Source of the DNA: 13-2-20CM-68-14 sp051955535
GTDB lineage: Bacteria; Actinomycetota; Thermoleophilia; Gaiellales; Gaiellaceae
Direction: 5' to 3'
Assembly (NCBI GenBank): GCA_051955535.1
Contig: JBQCGP010000051.1
Location: 1-64,000, forward strand
Length of the DNA: 64,000 nt
The translations under genes and the position numbers were made by a program. Under the pieces are notes generated by a model. The model saw nothing but the letters and a program-made list of their open reading frames with translations, was not told the origin of the DNA and did not search any database. Positions 1 to 7,824 of this stretch are shown in pieces; position 1 is the stretch's first letter; each line of letters starts with the position of its first letter.

Positions 1-425
1 ACTACGGCCTGCTGGAGAAGCAGTTCCGCACCTATTACACGAAGGCCGCCAAGGGATCCGGCGTCACCGGCGAGGAGCTGCTCCGGATGCTCGAGACGCG
101 GCTCGACAACGTGGTCTACCGCCTCGGCTTCGCTGCCTCGCGCGCGCAGGCGCGCCAGCTCGTCCGCCACGGCCACTTCCACGTCAACGGCCGCCGGGTC
201 AACATCCCGAGCTACCAGGTCAAGTCCGACGACATCGTCTCCATGTCGCCCGGCAGCTCCGCCGAGCAGGTCATCCGCGACGCGACCGACCTGACCGCCT
301 CCGTCGCGCCCTGGCTCCAGGCCGACCACGACGGCCTCACGGGCAAGATCCTGAAGCTCCCGGAGCGCGAGGAGATCGACACCCCAGTCCAGGAATCGCT
401 CATCGTCGAGCTCTACTCCAAGTAA
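1..425 (+). CDS. rpsD: 30S ribosomal protein S4, 5' end cut by window edge
   Basis: Primary 16S rRNA-binding protein that nucleates assembly of the small-subunit body. The reading frame is open from base 3, so the visible part lacks the N-terminus. The S4 RNA-binding fold is evident: MLETRLDNVVYRLGFAASRA, then RQLVRHGHFHVNGRRVNIPS, and the C-terminal VQESLIVELYSK that closes S4 proteins. The gene is followed after 37 nt by rpoA, as in the alpha operon of most bacteria, and the rpoA ribosome binding site lies in that gap. S4 represses its operon in some bacteria, but no such site can be judged here because the operon start is outside the window. Confidence 0.97.
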   Translation, partial: YGLLEKQFRTYYTKAAKGSGVTGEELLRMLETRLDNVVYRLGFAASRAQARQLVRHGHFHVNGRRVNIPSYQVKSDDIVSMSPGSSAEQVIRDATDLTASVAPWLQADHDGLTGKILKLPEREEIDTPVQESLIVELYSK

Positions 426-462
426 GACCTACGGCCTCTAGTTACCACGGAAGAAAGGCGAC

Positions 463-1455
463 ATGGCAGTTAGAACAAGCTTGATGGAGTTCCAGATCCC
501 GAAGATCGTTCACGAGGAGATCGACGAGAACCGCGGGATCTTTCAGATCGAGCCGCTCGATCGCGGCTTCGGCTACACGTTCGGCAACTCGCTGCGCCGC
601 GTGCTGCTCTCGTCGCTCGAGGGCGCCGCGGTCACCTCGGTGAAGATCGAGGGTGTCGCGCACGAGTTCACGACGCTGCCGGGCGTGCGGGAGGACGTGA
701 CCGACATCCTCCTCAACTTCAAGAACCTGATCGCGCGCCTGCACGGCGACTCGCCCGAGATCGAGGTGCGTCTCTCCAAGCGCGGCGCGGGCGCCGTCAC
801 CGCCAAGGACATCGAGGCTCCGGCGGAGCTGGAGATCCTCAATCCCGATCTCGAGATCGCGAACCTGTCCGACAAGGGCAAGCTCGAGGTGACGCTGACG
901 ATCGGCCGCGGGCGCGGCTACGTTCCGGCCGAGCTCAACCGCGGGCCGGAGCACACGATCGGCGTCATCCCGGTCGACTCGATCTTCTCGCCGGTCCGAC
1001 GCGTCTCGTACGACGTCGAAGCTGCGCGCGTGGGCCAGCGCACCGACTACGACAAGCTGATCCTCGACGTCACGACCGACGGCTCGATCGATCCGCGCGA
1101 CGCGATCGGACAGGCCGCCGAGATCCTGATCCGCCAGCTCGCGATCTTCACCGATCTCGACCGGATCGAGGGCTTCGGCGAGGCTGCCGCCACCACCGAC
1201 GGCGGCGCGGGGGCCGAGCCGGCGCTCGCGCACGGTATGGAGAACTTCCCGATCGAGGAGCTCGAGCTCGGCGTGCGGTCGTACAACTGCCTCAAGCGCG
1301 TCGGCATCGAGACGATCGGCGATCTCGTCGTCAAGAGCGAGAACGAGCTCGCGGCGATCCCGAACTTCGGCAAGAAGTCGATCGAGGAGGTCAAGGAGAC
1401 CCTCGCCACACACGGGCTGACCCTGCGCGGCGAGAACGGCGGGGGCGCGGCCTAG
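463..1455 (+). CDS. rpoA: DNA-directed RNA polymerase subunit alpha
   Basis: Alpha subunit that dimerises to start RNA polymerase assembly and contacts UP elements and activators. At 330 aa it has family length. The N-terminal domain carries GYTFGNSLRRVLLSSLEGAA (about residues 33-52). A linker rich in A, T and G (about 238-255) leads to the C-terminal domain with EELELGVRSYNCLKRVGIET and NFGKKSIEEVKETL, the helix-hairpin-helix-like DNA-binding fold. The ATG at 463 follows a GAAAGG ribosome binding site. Cotranscribed with rpsD upstream and rplQ 5 nt downstream. Confidence 0.99.
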   Translation: MAVRTSLMEFQIPKIVHEEIDENRGIFQIEPLDRGFGYTFGNSLRRVLLSSLEGAAVTSVKIEGVAHEFTTLPGVREDVTDILLNFKNLIARLHGDSPEIEVRLSKRGAGAVTAKDIEAPAELEILNPDLEIANLSDKGKLEVTLTIGRGRGYVPAELNRGPEHTIGVIPVDSIFSPVRRVSYDVEAARVGQRTDYDKLILDVTTDGSIDPRDAIGQAAEILIRQLAIFTDLDRIEGFGEAAATTDGGAGAEPALAHGMENFPIEELELGVRSYNCLKRVGIETIGDLVVKSENELAAIPNFGKKSIEEVKETLATHGLTLRGENGGGAA

Positions 1456-1460
1456 GTCCG

Positions 1461-1829
1461 ATGCGCCACCAGCGCGCAGGCAGGAAGCTCGGGCGCGACG
1501 CCGCCCACCGCAAGGCGCTCTACGCCAACCTGACCGCGTCCCTGATCGAGCACGGGCGGATCAAGACGACCGTCGCGAAGGCGAAGGAGGTCCGCCCGGT
1601 CGCCGAGGAGATGATCACGCTCGGCAGGCGCGGCGACGTGCCGGCCAGGCGGCAGGCCCTGAAATTCCTGCGCTCGCAGGACGTCGTGCACAAGCTCTTC
1701 AGCGATGTGGGGCCCCGCTTCGCGGACCGACCGGGCGGCTACTCGCGCATCGTCAAGCTCGGACCGCGCCAGGGCGATGCGGCCGAGATGGCCTACCTCG
1801 AGCTGGTCGACTACGTCCCGGGCGCGTAA
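1461..1829 (+). CDS. rplQ: 50S ribosomal protein L17
   Basis: Large-subunit protein near the exit-tunnel rim. Starts with the family signature MRHQRAGRKLGRDAAHRKAL and continues through NLTASLIEHGRIKTT and a GGYSRIVKLGPRQGDAA block. At 122 aa it is normal length. It starts 5 nt after the rpoA stop, so translation is likely coupled. Two hairpins follow (1838-1852 and 1866-1890), which probably end the operon before truA. Confidence 0.98.
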   Translation: MRHQRAGRKLGRDAAHRKALYANLTASLIEHGRIKTTVAKAKEVRPVAEEMITLGRRGDVPARRQALKFLRSQDVVHKLFSDVGPRFADRPGGYSRIVKLGPRQGDAAEMAYLELVDYVPGA

Positions 1830-1865
1830 GCGCCCTGTCCGCGCAGCGGACCAGTGGAAGGGACT

Positions 1866-1890
1866 TTGGGGAACCGGGAGGTTCCCCCAA
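1866..1890. terminator. hairpin ending the rpsD-rpoA-rplQ operon
   Basis: TTGGGGAACC (1866-1875) pairs with GGTTCCCCCAA (1880-1890) around a GGGA loop with one bulged C. A second small hairpin, GTCCGC-GCA-GCGGAC, sits at 1838-1852. They lie between two convergent genes (rplQ and the VIT-family gene) and could stop transcription from both sides. There is no long T run, so this is a hairpin-only call. Confidence 0.55.
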
Positions 1891-1895
1891 CTGAG

Positions 1896-2387
1896 CTAGC
1901 TGACCGGCGATCCGAGGGCGCTGCCGAGCCCGGCGCTGATTCCTGCGATCACGACCCCTGCGAACGTCACGATCGCGAGCGCGCGGATGAACGTATCGTC
2001 GAAGAAGCGCCAGCGGAAGTAAGCGAGGAGGAGCAGTTCGAGCCCCACGACCGCAAGGGCGAAGAACAGCGCCACGTTGTAGTGGGGGATCAGGAACGGC
2101 AGCGAATGCAGGATTCCTCCGATGAACGTGCCGACGCCGGTGATCGCGCCCCGGATGACCGGGTTTCCGCGGCCCGTTAGCTCGCCGGTATCGGAAAGCC
2201 CTTCAGAGAAGCCCATGCTGATCGCAGCTCCGAGCGACGTCGCGAGACCGGCGATGAACGCGTACCGCGTGTCGTGAGACGCGAGCGCGACCGCGAAGAT
2301 GGGCGCGAGCGTGGAGAGCGAGCCGTCGATCAGCCCGACCATCGCGGGCTGGACGCGCTGCAACAGGAAGACGTGGCGGTCGGTCAC
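1896..2387 (-). CDS. VIT1/CCC1-family membrane protein (putative metal transporter)
   Basis: A 163-aa integral membrane protein with about five hydrophobic segments. MVGLIDGSLSTLAPIFAVAL followed by AISMGFSEGLSDTGELTGRG matches the first membrane pair of the VIT1/CCC1 family (Fe/Mn transport in the vacuolar homologues), and a second repeat follows. The GTG at 2387 is chosen because a TAAACT -10 box lies 8 nt before it (2396-2401 on the complement), which fits leaderless transcription. An in-frame ATG at 2429 with an AGGA upstream is the alternative. The substrate cannot be read from the sequence. Confidence 0.72.
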   Translation of the reverse strand: MTDRHVFLLQRVQPAMVGLIDGSLSTLAPIFAVALASHDTRYAFIAGLATSLGAAISMGFSEGLSDTGELTGRGNPVIRGAITGVGTFIGGILHSLPFLIPHYNVALFFALAVVGLELLLLAYFRWRFFDDTFIRALAIVTFAGVVIAGISAGLGSALGSPVS

Positions 2388-2466
2388 TTCACTAGAGTTT
2401 ACCAGACGATATGCAAGTTGAGCGATCATAAGGCAATCCTGACAAGTGACGTCAGGAGGCCCTGAC

Positions 2467-3183
2467 GTGCGCCTGAAGCTAACGCTCGAATATGACGGCA
2501 CCGGCTTTCGCGGCTGGGCGGCGCAGCCGGGGCTTAGGACGATCGAAGGAACGCTCCGCGCGGCGCTCGACGGCGTCTTCCCGCGCTGGGACGGCCTCGC
2601 CGTCGCCGGGCGGACCGACACAGGCGTCCATGCGCTCGCGCAGGTCGCAAGCGTCGATGCTGACGGCGGACCACCGTCCGAACGGGTCGCCGGGGCGCTG
2701 AACGCCGAGCTTCCCGACGACGTCGCTGTCACGGAGGCGGAGGCCGCAGCCGCCGACTTTCATGCCCGTCATTCGGCAAGGGGGCGCAGCTATCGCTACC
2801 GCGTCTTCCGAAGGCGAACGCCGTCGCCGTTCGAGGTGAACCGCAGCTGGTGGTTCCCAAGGCCGCTCGACGAGGAGCGCCTGGCCGAGTCGGCCGACCT
2901 GCTGCTCGGCGAGCACGACTTCCGCGCCTTCACGCCGACCGAGACGCAGCACCAGGTCTTCACCCGCGTGGTCGAGAGCGCTGTTTGGCACCGCCGCGGC
3001 GACACCCTCGAGCTCGAGATCACCGCCGACAGCTTCCTGCGCCACATGGTGCGGACGCTCGTCGGGACGATGCTCGAGCGGCCGCCGGAGGAGCTGGCAA
3101 AGCTGCTCGAAGGACGCGACCGGTCGGAGGCCGGCTCGACGGCGCCGGCGTCGGGCCTGTACCTCGTGAGCGTCCGCTACTGA
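2467..3183 (+). CDS. truA: tRNA pseudouridine(38-40) synthase TruA
   Basis: Converts U38-U40 in the anticodon stem-loop to pseudouridine. The catalytic motif AGRTDTGVHALAQV places Asp at residue 51. The N-terminal LTLEYDGTGFRGWAAQ and C-terminal FLRHMVRTLVGTML are family blocks, and 238 aa is slightly short but complete. The GTG at 2467 is chosen because a perfect AGGAGG (2454-2459) lies 7 nt upstream; the earlier ATG at 2446 lies before this site. Downstream of rplQ as in many bacteria, but separated by the inverted VIT gene, so it needs its own promoter. Confidence 0.96.
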   Translation: MRLKLTLEYDGTGFRGWAAQPGLRTIEGTLRAALDGVFPRWDGLAVAGRTDTGVHALAQVASVDADGGPPSERVAGALNAELPDDVAVTEAEAAAADFHARHSARGRSYRYRVFRRRTPSPFEVNRSWWFPRPLDEERLAESADLLLGEHDFRAFTPTETQHQVFTRVVESAVWHRRGDTLELEITADSFLRHMVRTLVGTMLERPPEELAKLLEGRDRSEAGSTAPASGLYLVSVRY

Positions 3184-3212
3184 CACGTCCGGGGTCTGAC
3201 CCCAGACACGTC
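3182..3212. repeat. REP-like palindrome with flanking 8-bp direct repeats
   Basis: Direct repeats GACACGTC (3182-3189 and 3205-3212) frame GGGGTC-T-GACCCC (3191-3203), a perfect 6-bp stem with a one-base loop. The element begins inside the truA stop codon and fills most of the truA-ligA gap. The layout (palindromic core, short conserved flank) resembles REP elements, and the flank resembles the GGACATG flank of the RAYT-linked repeats near 34.6 kb. Confidence 0.5.
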
Positions 3213-3250
3213 CCGAAGAGACGGGAGGCCGCGTCGCTAGCATCAACGCG

Positions 3251-5329
3251 ATGGCGGCACCGGCGCTCAAGGACGTCCAGGCGCGGCTCGACGAGCTCCG
3301 CGCCGAGCTGAACCATCACCTCTACCGCTACCACGTCCTCGACGACCCGGAGATCTCGGACGCCGAGTACGACCGGATCTACGACGAGCTGAAGGCGCTC
3401 GAGGACGAGCATCCGGACCTGATCACGCCGGACTCGCCGACCCAGCGGGTCGGCGCACCGCCGTCGGACAAGTTCGTGAAGCTCAGGCACCTGACGCCGA
3501 TGGGTTCGCTCGACAAGGTGACGACCGACGAGGCGCTCGACAAGTGGGCGGAGGACGTCAGAAAGCGCCTCGGCTCCGACGAGCCGGTCGCCTACGTGAT
3601 CGAGCCGAAGATCGACGGCTCCGCGATCAACCTCGTCTACGAGGACGGTGCCTTCGTCCGGGGGGCGACGCGCGGGGACGGCTACCAGGGCGAGGACGTG
3701 ACGCCGAACCTGCGCACGATCTCGGCGATTCCCCTGCAAATGCGCAACTCCGGGGACGCTCCGGCCGTCCTCGAGGTTCGCGGCGAGGTCTACATGCCGC
3801 TCTCCGGCTTCCGCGAGTTCAACGAGCGCCTCGTGGCGGAAGGAAAGGCGCCGGCCCCGAACCCCCGTAACGCGGCCGCCGGATCGCTGCGCCAGAAGGA
3901 CTCGTCGATCACGGCGGCGCGGCCGCTCTCGATCTGGGTCTACGGCGTCGGTCAGCGCGACGGCCTCCGCGCCGACGGGCATTTCGAGACGCTCGACTGG
4001 CTGCGCGAGCACGGCTTCCGCACGAACCCGTACGCCGAGCGTCTCGAGTCGATCGAGGAAGTGATGAAGGCCTGCGCCGAGTGGGAGCGGCGTCGGGCGG
4101 AGCTCGACTACGAGATCGACGGGATCGTGATCAAGGTCGACTCGCTCGATCAGCAGCGGCGGCTCGGCGCGCTGCACGAGCGGCCGCGCTGGGCCCGTGC
4201 GTTCAAGTGGGCCCCAATGACGGCGCAGACGAAGCTCGACAAGATCGCGATCCGCGTCGGCCGCACCGGTGCGCTCAACCCCTGGGCGATGCTCGAGCCC
4301 GTCGAGGTCGGCGGCGTCACCGTCTCCCGGGCGACGCTGCACAACGAGGAGGACATCAACCGCAAGCAGATCCGCGAGGGTGACCTCGTGATCGTGCAGC
4401 GGGCCGGCGACGTGATCCCCCAGGTCGTCGGCCCTGCCGGCCCGCACCAGCGCGGCACGAAGGAGTTCCGGATGCCGAAAAAGTGCCCGCTTTGCGGGAC
4501 AAACGTCGTCAAGCCCGAGGGGGAGGCGATGCACCGGTGCCCGAACCGGAACTGCCCTTCGCGCGGGATCGAGACGCTCAACAACTGGGTGATGGCTGCC
4601 GCCGACATCGAAGGCGTCGGCGAGCAGCTCGCCCGGCGCCTCTGGGACCTCGGGCTGGTGCGCTCGGTGCCGGACCTCTACAGGCTCACGAAGGAGCAGC
4701 TGCTCGAGCTGGACGGCTTCCAGGAGAAGAGCGCCTCCAACGTGATCGAGTCGATCGCCCGCTCGAAAGAGATCCCGTTCTACCGGGTTCTCTTCGGCAT
4801 GAACATCCCCGACGTCGGCTGGGTGACCGCTCAGACGCTGGCACGCCACTTCGGCTCGATCGACGCGCTCGCGCGGGCTTCGCAGGAGGACATCCAGGAG
4901 GTCGAGGGGATGGGCCCGCTCCGCGCGGAGTCGATCGCCGACTGGTTCGCGGAGGAGGACAACCTGCGGCTCGTCGAGGAGATTCGCGATGTCGGCCTGA
5001 AACTCGAGAGCGGCGACGAGCTCGCGCAGGTCCAGGGTCCGCTGACGGGGAACACCTACGTGATCACGGGCACGCTCGAGTCGATGACCCGCGAGGAGGC
5101 CGCGGCGGAGCTGGAGCTGCGAGGGGCGAAGGTTGCAGGGTCGGTGTCGAAGAAGACGACCGCGGTCGTGGTGGGGGAGGAGCCCGGCGGCACGAAGTTC
5201 AACAAGGCACGGCAACTCGGGACGCCGTTGCTCGATGAAGCGGCGTTGAAGGACCTGCTCGCAACGAACCGTTCGCCGGCCGGGCGGGCGCCCGCCCCCT
5301 CGGCGCCGCCGACTCGGTTCGGACGCTAG
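3251..5329 (+). CDS. ligA: NAD-dependent DNA ligase LigA
   Basis: Seals nicks during replication and repair using NAD+. All domains are present in 692 aa: Ia (HHLYRYHVLDDPEISDAEYD), adenylation with the nucleophile in VIEPKIDGSA (Lys120), OB fold, a zinc finger (CPLCG, then CPNRNCPSRG), helix-hairpin-helix repeats, and a C-terminal BRCT domain (LTGNTYVITGTLESMTREEA). A TAGCAT -10 box (3238-3243) sits 7 nt before the ATG with no ribosome binding site, suggesting a leaderless mRNA. The TAG stop overlaps the stop of convergent dacB by 4 nt. Confidence 0.98.
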   Translation: MAAPALKDVQARLDELRAELNHHLYRYHVLDDPEISDAEYDRIYDELKALEDEHPDLITPDSPTQRVGAPPSDKFVKLRHLTPMGSLDKVTTDEALDKWAEDVRKRLGSDEPVAYVIEPKIDGSAINLVYEDGAFVRGATRGDGYQGEDVTPNLRTISAIPLQMRNSGDAPAVLEVRGEVYMPLSGFREFNERLVAEGKAPAPNPRNAAAGSLRQKDSSITAARPLSIWVYGVGQRDGLRADGHFETLDWLREHGFRTNPYAERLESIEEVMKACAEWERRRAELDYEIDGIVIKVDSLDQQRRLGALHERPRWARAFKWAPMTAQTKLDKIAIRVGRTGALNPWAMLEPVEVGGVTVSRATLHNEEDINRKQIREGDLVIVQRAGDVIPQVVGPAGPHQRGTKEFRMPKKCPLCGTNVVKPEGEAMHRCPNRNCPSRGIETLNNWVMAAADIEGVGEQLARRLWDLGLVRSVPDLYRLTKEQLLELDGFQEKSASNVIESIARSKEIPFYRVLFGMNIPDVGWVTAQTLARHFGSIDALARASQEDIQEVEGMGPLRAESIADWFAEEDNLRLVEEIRDVGLKLESGDELAQVQGPLTGNTYVITGTLESMTREEAAAELELRGAKVAGSVSKKTTAVVVGEEPGGTKFNKARQLGTPLLDEAALKDLLATNRSPAGRAPAPSAPPTRFGR

Positions 5330-6543
5330 GACAGCGAGGCGCCCGCGAGCACGGTCGCGAACCGGTCCTGGGCACGGCGCGCCCACAAATACGAGACCGG
5401 GTTCCCGTTCTGGAGCACCGAAAAGACGTAGCGCTCGCGCACGTAGCCCGAGAGCGCCGAAGCGATCGAGGTCGTGCCGGTCTTGCCGATCACGGCGCCT
5501 CGTGCAGGGGGCGCGCGGAGCCGGTCCTTGAGCGTGCCACTGCGGCCGGCGACGGCGAGCGCGGCGACGAACGACGGCCGGATCACCGGGTCGTGCCAGG
5601 CGGCATCGAGGATTCCCACGATCGTCCGTGCGGTCAGGCGGTCGAGCCCCGACAGGCCTGAGCCGTCCGCGATCCGGACGCCGGCGAGCGGGATTCCGGC
5701 TTCTGCCAGCGTCGATCGCACTTGCGCTGCACCTCCGGCGGTCGTGCCGACGACGCCCGCCGAGGCACCAACCTGCTTGAGGAGGAGCTCCGCCGTGAAG
5801 TTGTCGCTCTCATGGTCCATGAACCGGACGATCTGCGAGAGCGGCGGCGAGAGCACGTTCGCGAGCGGCTCCGCGTCCGCCCTCGCGCTCCCGCGCACCG
5901 CGCGCCCGGTCACGATCACGCCCGAACGCCGCAGCGCGTCCTTGAACAGCGCCGCAGCAGCCGCGGCCGGTGCGCCGGAGTGATGGGTGTGGAACCACGT
6001 CCGGTCGACCGTCAGCGCCGAGAGCGGCGCCGAGTCGCGGATGTAGAACGACGGCTTCCAGCCGGGGCCCGTGCGCCGCGAGTCGAAGTAGGACTCGTCG
6101 CCGAGGACCGGCCCGGCGACTCTGCGGATTCCGTCGGCCCTCACCTGGCGCGCGAGGTTGCCCAGATCGTCGCTGCTCAGCGTCGGATCGCCGTGTCCCT
6201 GGAGGACTAGCGCCCCGCGCCAGGTCGTCCCCGCGAGCTGCCCCTGGCCGAGGACGTCGGTCTCGATCTGGTAGTCGGGGCCGAGAATCTCGAGCGCCGC
6301 GTACGTGACCGCGAGCTTCTCGTTCGACGCAGGGGCGAGTGCGAGGCTCGGATTCCGCTCGAATACGGCGGTTCCCGTGGTCAGGTCGAAGGCGATGGCG
6401 CCGGTTCGTGTGGCGGCGACGTGCGGCACGGCCAGAGCGTGCGCGAGCCGTTCGGTGAGCGGCTTGGCGGTTGCCGAGAGGTTCGTCGCCCCGACGGACA
6501 AGGCGGCGGCGCAGGCGGCGACGGCTATCCAGCCTCGGCGCAT
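5326..6543 (-). CDS. dacB: D-alanyl-D-alanine carboxypeptidase/endopeptidase, PBP4 (DacB) family
   Basis: Exported peptidase S13 that trims or cleaves peptidoglycan peptides. The ATG at 6543 starts a signal peptide (MRRGWIAVAACAAALSVGAT, cleavage near residue 25). Catalytic motifs are SNEK (Ser73, Lys76), SDN in MDHESDNFTAELLLK, and KTG in VIGKTGTTS. At 405 aa it is somewhat shorter than E. coli PBP4, mainly in the insert between the SxxK and SxN motifs. It converges on ligA and the two stops share CTAG. A longer in-frame extension to 6717 exists but lies upstream of the signal peptide and is rejected. Confidence 0.9.
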   Translation of the reverse strand: MRRGWIAVAACAAALSVGATNLSATAKPLTERLAHALAVPHVAATRTGAIAFDLTTGTAVFERNPSLALAPASNEKLAVTYAALEILGPDYQIETDVLGQGQLAGTTWRGALVLQGHGDPTLSSDDLGNLARQVRADGIRRVAGPVLGDESYFDSRRTGPGWKPSFYIRDSAPLSALTVDRTWFHTHHSGAPAAAAAALFKDALRRSGVIVTGRAVRGSARADAEPLANVLSPPLSQIVRFMDHESDNFTAELLLKQVGASAGVVGTTAGGAAQVRSTLAEAGIPLAGVRIADGSGLSGLDRLTARTIVGILDAAWHDPVIRPSFVAALAVAGRSGTLKDRLRAPPARGAVIGKTGTTSIASALSGYVRERYVFSVLQNGNPVSYLWARRAQDRFATVLAGASLS

Positions 6544-6661
6544 CGGTGCGTTGTTCGGACCGACCACCGATGGGTCAAGCGGGATGGGTCTCGGCGAGTG
6601 GGAAGATGGGCCGGGCGGCCCATGTAACACGCGTTGGGCGGGCGTGATAATCGGACTTGGC

Positions 6662-6991
6662 ATGACTCCCGCGGCCATCGATTTCGGCACGCTGTGCGAT
6701 GAGCTGGACGCGATCATCGCGGGCCCTCCGGCGCGCGACGAGGCGGCACAGGCGCGTTTCGAGCGGACCCTGACCGACGGCTACGCGAGCGCGCACCTGC
6801 TCGAGGCCGAGCAGCTCCGGATCGAGCGCAGGATCGCGAAGATCGCGGGCCAGATGCGGCATCGCGACCGCGATGTCAAGGCGGACGAGTTGGCCGACCT
6901 CTCGTTGCAGCTGAGCCGAACCTCGGTCGACCTGGTGCACCTGCGCAAGCTCCTCGGCGAAGCCCGCCGCCGCGCCGTAGCAGCCGCTTAA
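6662..6991 (+). CDS. small helical hypothetical protein (109 aa)
   Basis: Not recognised as a named family. The protein is acidic-basic and predicted almost entirely helical: ELDAIIAGPPARDEAAQARF, then a long stretch of heptad-like residues (LEAEQLRIERRIAKIAGQMR to LVHLRKLLGEARRRA) that would form a coiled coil. No signal peptide, membrane segment or Cys. A GATAAT-type -10 box at 6646-6651, 10 nt before the ATG, suggests leaderless transcription. It diverges from dacB. Codon use and GC at third positions match the neighbours, so the gene is likely real. Confidence 0.7.
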   Translation: MTPAAIDFGTLCDELDAIIAGPPARDEAAQARFERTLTDGYASAHLLEAEQLRIERRIAKIAGQMRHRDRDVKADELADLSLQLSRTSVDLVHLRKLLGEARRRAVAAA

Positions 6992-7012
6992 CCCGACTTC
7001 GTCGGGACTGGC

Positions 7013-7059
7013 GCTCCTCGGGAGCTTTTGGTCGCGACGGGCGGAGCCCGCCGCTCCGC
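7013..7059. terminator. back-to-back hairpins between convergent genes
   Basis: GCTCC-TCG-GGAGC followed by TTTT (7013-7029) reads as a short intrinsic terminator for the plus-strand coiled-coil gene. GCGGAGC-CCGCC-GCTCCGC (7041-7059) is a 7-bp hairpin positioned to stop the minus-strand response regulator region. A third hairpin, CCCGAC-TTC-GTCGGG, lies at 6992-7006 directly after the stop codon. Confidence 0.5.
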
Positions 7060-7081
7060 GCAGAGTCAGGAGAAACAGCTG

Positions 7082-7765
7082 TCAGACGATCCCGCTCCTC
7101 ACCGCGTAAACGGCAGCTTGGATGCGGTTGTCGATCTGAAGCTTCATGAGGATGTTCGAGATGTGATTCTTGACCGTCTTCGGGCTGATGTGGAGGTCGG
7201 CCGCGATCTGGGCGTTGTCCTTCCCGTTCGCGATCAGCTTCAGGACCTCGATCTCGCGGTCGGAGAGCTCGGCGCGGATCGCCTCCTCCGCGTCCGGTGA
7301 GGCCGTCGCGGCCCGCACGCGCTCGAGAACCTTGCCGGCGATCGTCGGCGAGATCAGCGACTCGCCGATCGCGGCGGCCTGGATCCCGCGCATGACGTCC
7401 TCGATCGACGCGTCCTTGAGCAGGTAGCCGCACGCTCCCGCGAAGATCGCCTCCATCACGTCGGCGTCCTGGTCGGAGATCGTGAGCACGACGACGCGGG
7501 TCAGCGGCGCGAGGGCGATGATCTTCTTCGTCGCCTCGACGCCGGACATGCCCGGCATGTTCAGGTCCATCACGACGACGTCGGGCTGAAGCTCGCGCAC
7601 GAAGCGAAGCGCATCGGTGCCGGCGGCGGCCTCGCCGACGACGTCGACACCCTCCTCCTCGAGCAGGTTCCGAAGTCCCGTCCGAAACAGGTCGTGATCG
7701 TCCACGAGCAGCACGCGAGGACTCGCCTGCTCCGGCGTGGTCGTCGTCTCGATCGATTCGGTCAC
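7082..7765 (-). CDS. NarL/FixJ-type two-component response regulator
   Basis: Receiver domain (residues 17-135) with acidic pair Asp22/Asp23, phospho-acceptor Asp67 in VVVMDLNMPG, switch Thr in VVVLTISDQ and Lys in YLLKDAS, followed by a LuxR-type HTH (LSDREIEVLKLIANGKDNAQ, SPKTVKNHISNILMKLQI). 227 aa. The GTG at 7765 is chosen for the GGGGAGGGG ribosome binding site just upstream. No histidine kinase is adjacent, so it is an orphan in this window. The neighbouring cell-wall hydrolases make envelope control possible but unproven. Confidence 0.93.
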   Translation of the reverse strand: MTESIETTTTPEQASPRVLLVDDHDLFRTGLRNLLEEEGVDVVGEAAAGTDALRFVRELQPDVVVMDLNMPGMSGVEATKKIIALAPLTRVVVLTISDQDADVMEAIFAGACGYLLKDASIEDVMRGIQAAAIGESLISPTIAGKVLERVRAATASPDAEEAIRAELSDREIEVLKLIANGKDNAQIAADLHISPKTVKNHISNILMKLQIDNRIQAAVYAVRSGIV

Positions 7766-7824
7766 CTGGTCCCCTCCCCTCAAGGGGTTGGCCGCGGCCG
7801 AAAGTTTACTCGGGGTTGAGGGCC

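Noticed and set aside
442..1413. 323-aa open frame antisense to rpoA, and similar long antisense frames (for example 3020-5386, 31741-33879, 46529-47749, 49034-50623)
   Set aside because: They mirror certain genes (rpoA, ligA, ftsH, lysS, clpC), have skewed Arg/Leu/Asp compositions and no domain; they arise from the high third-position GC.
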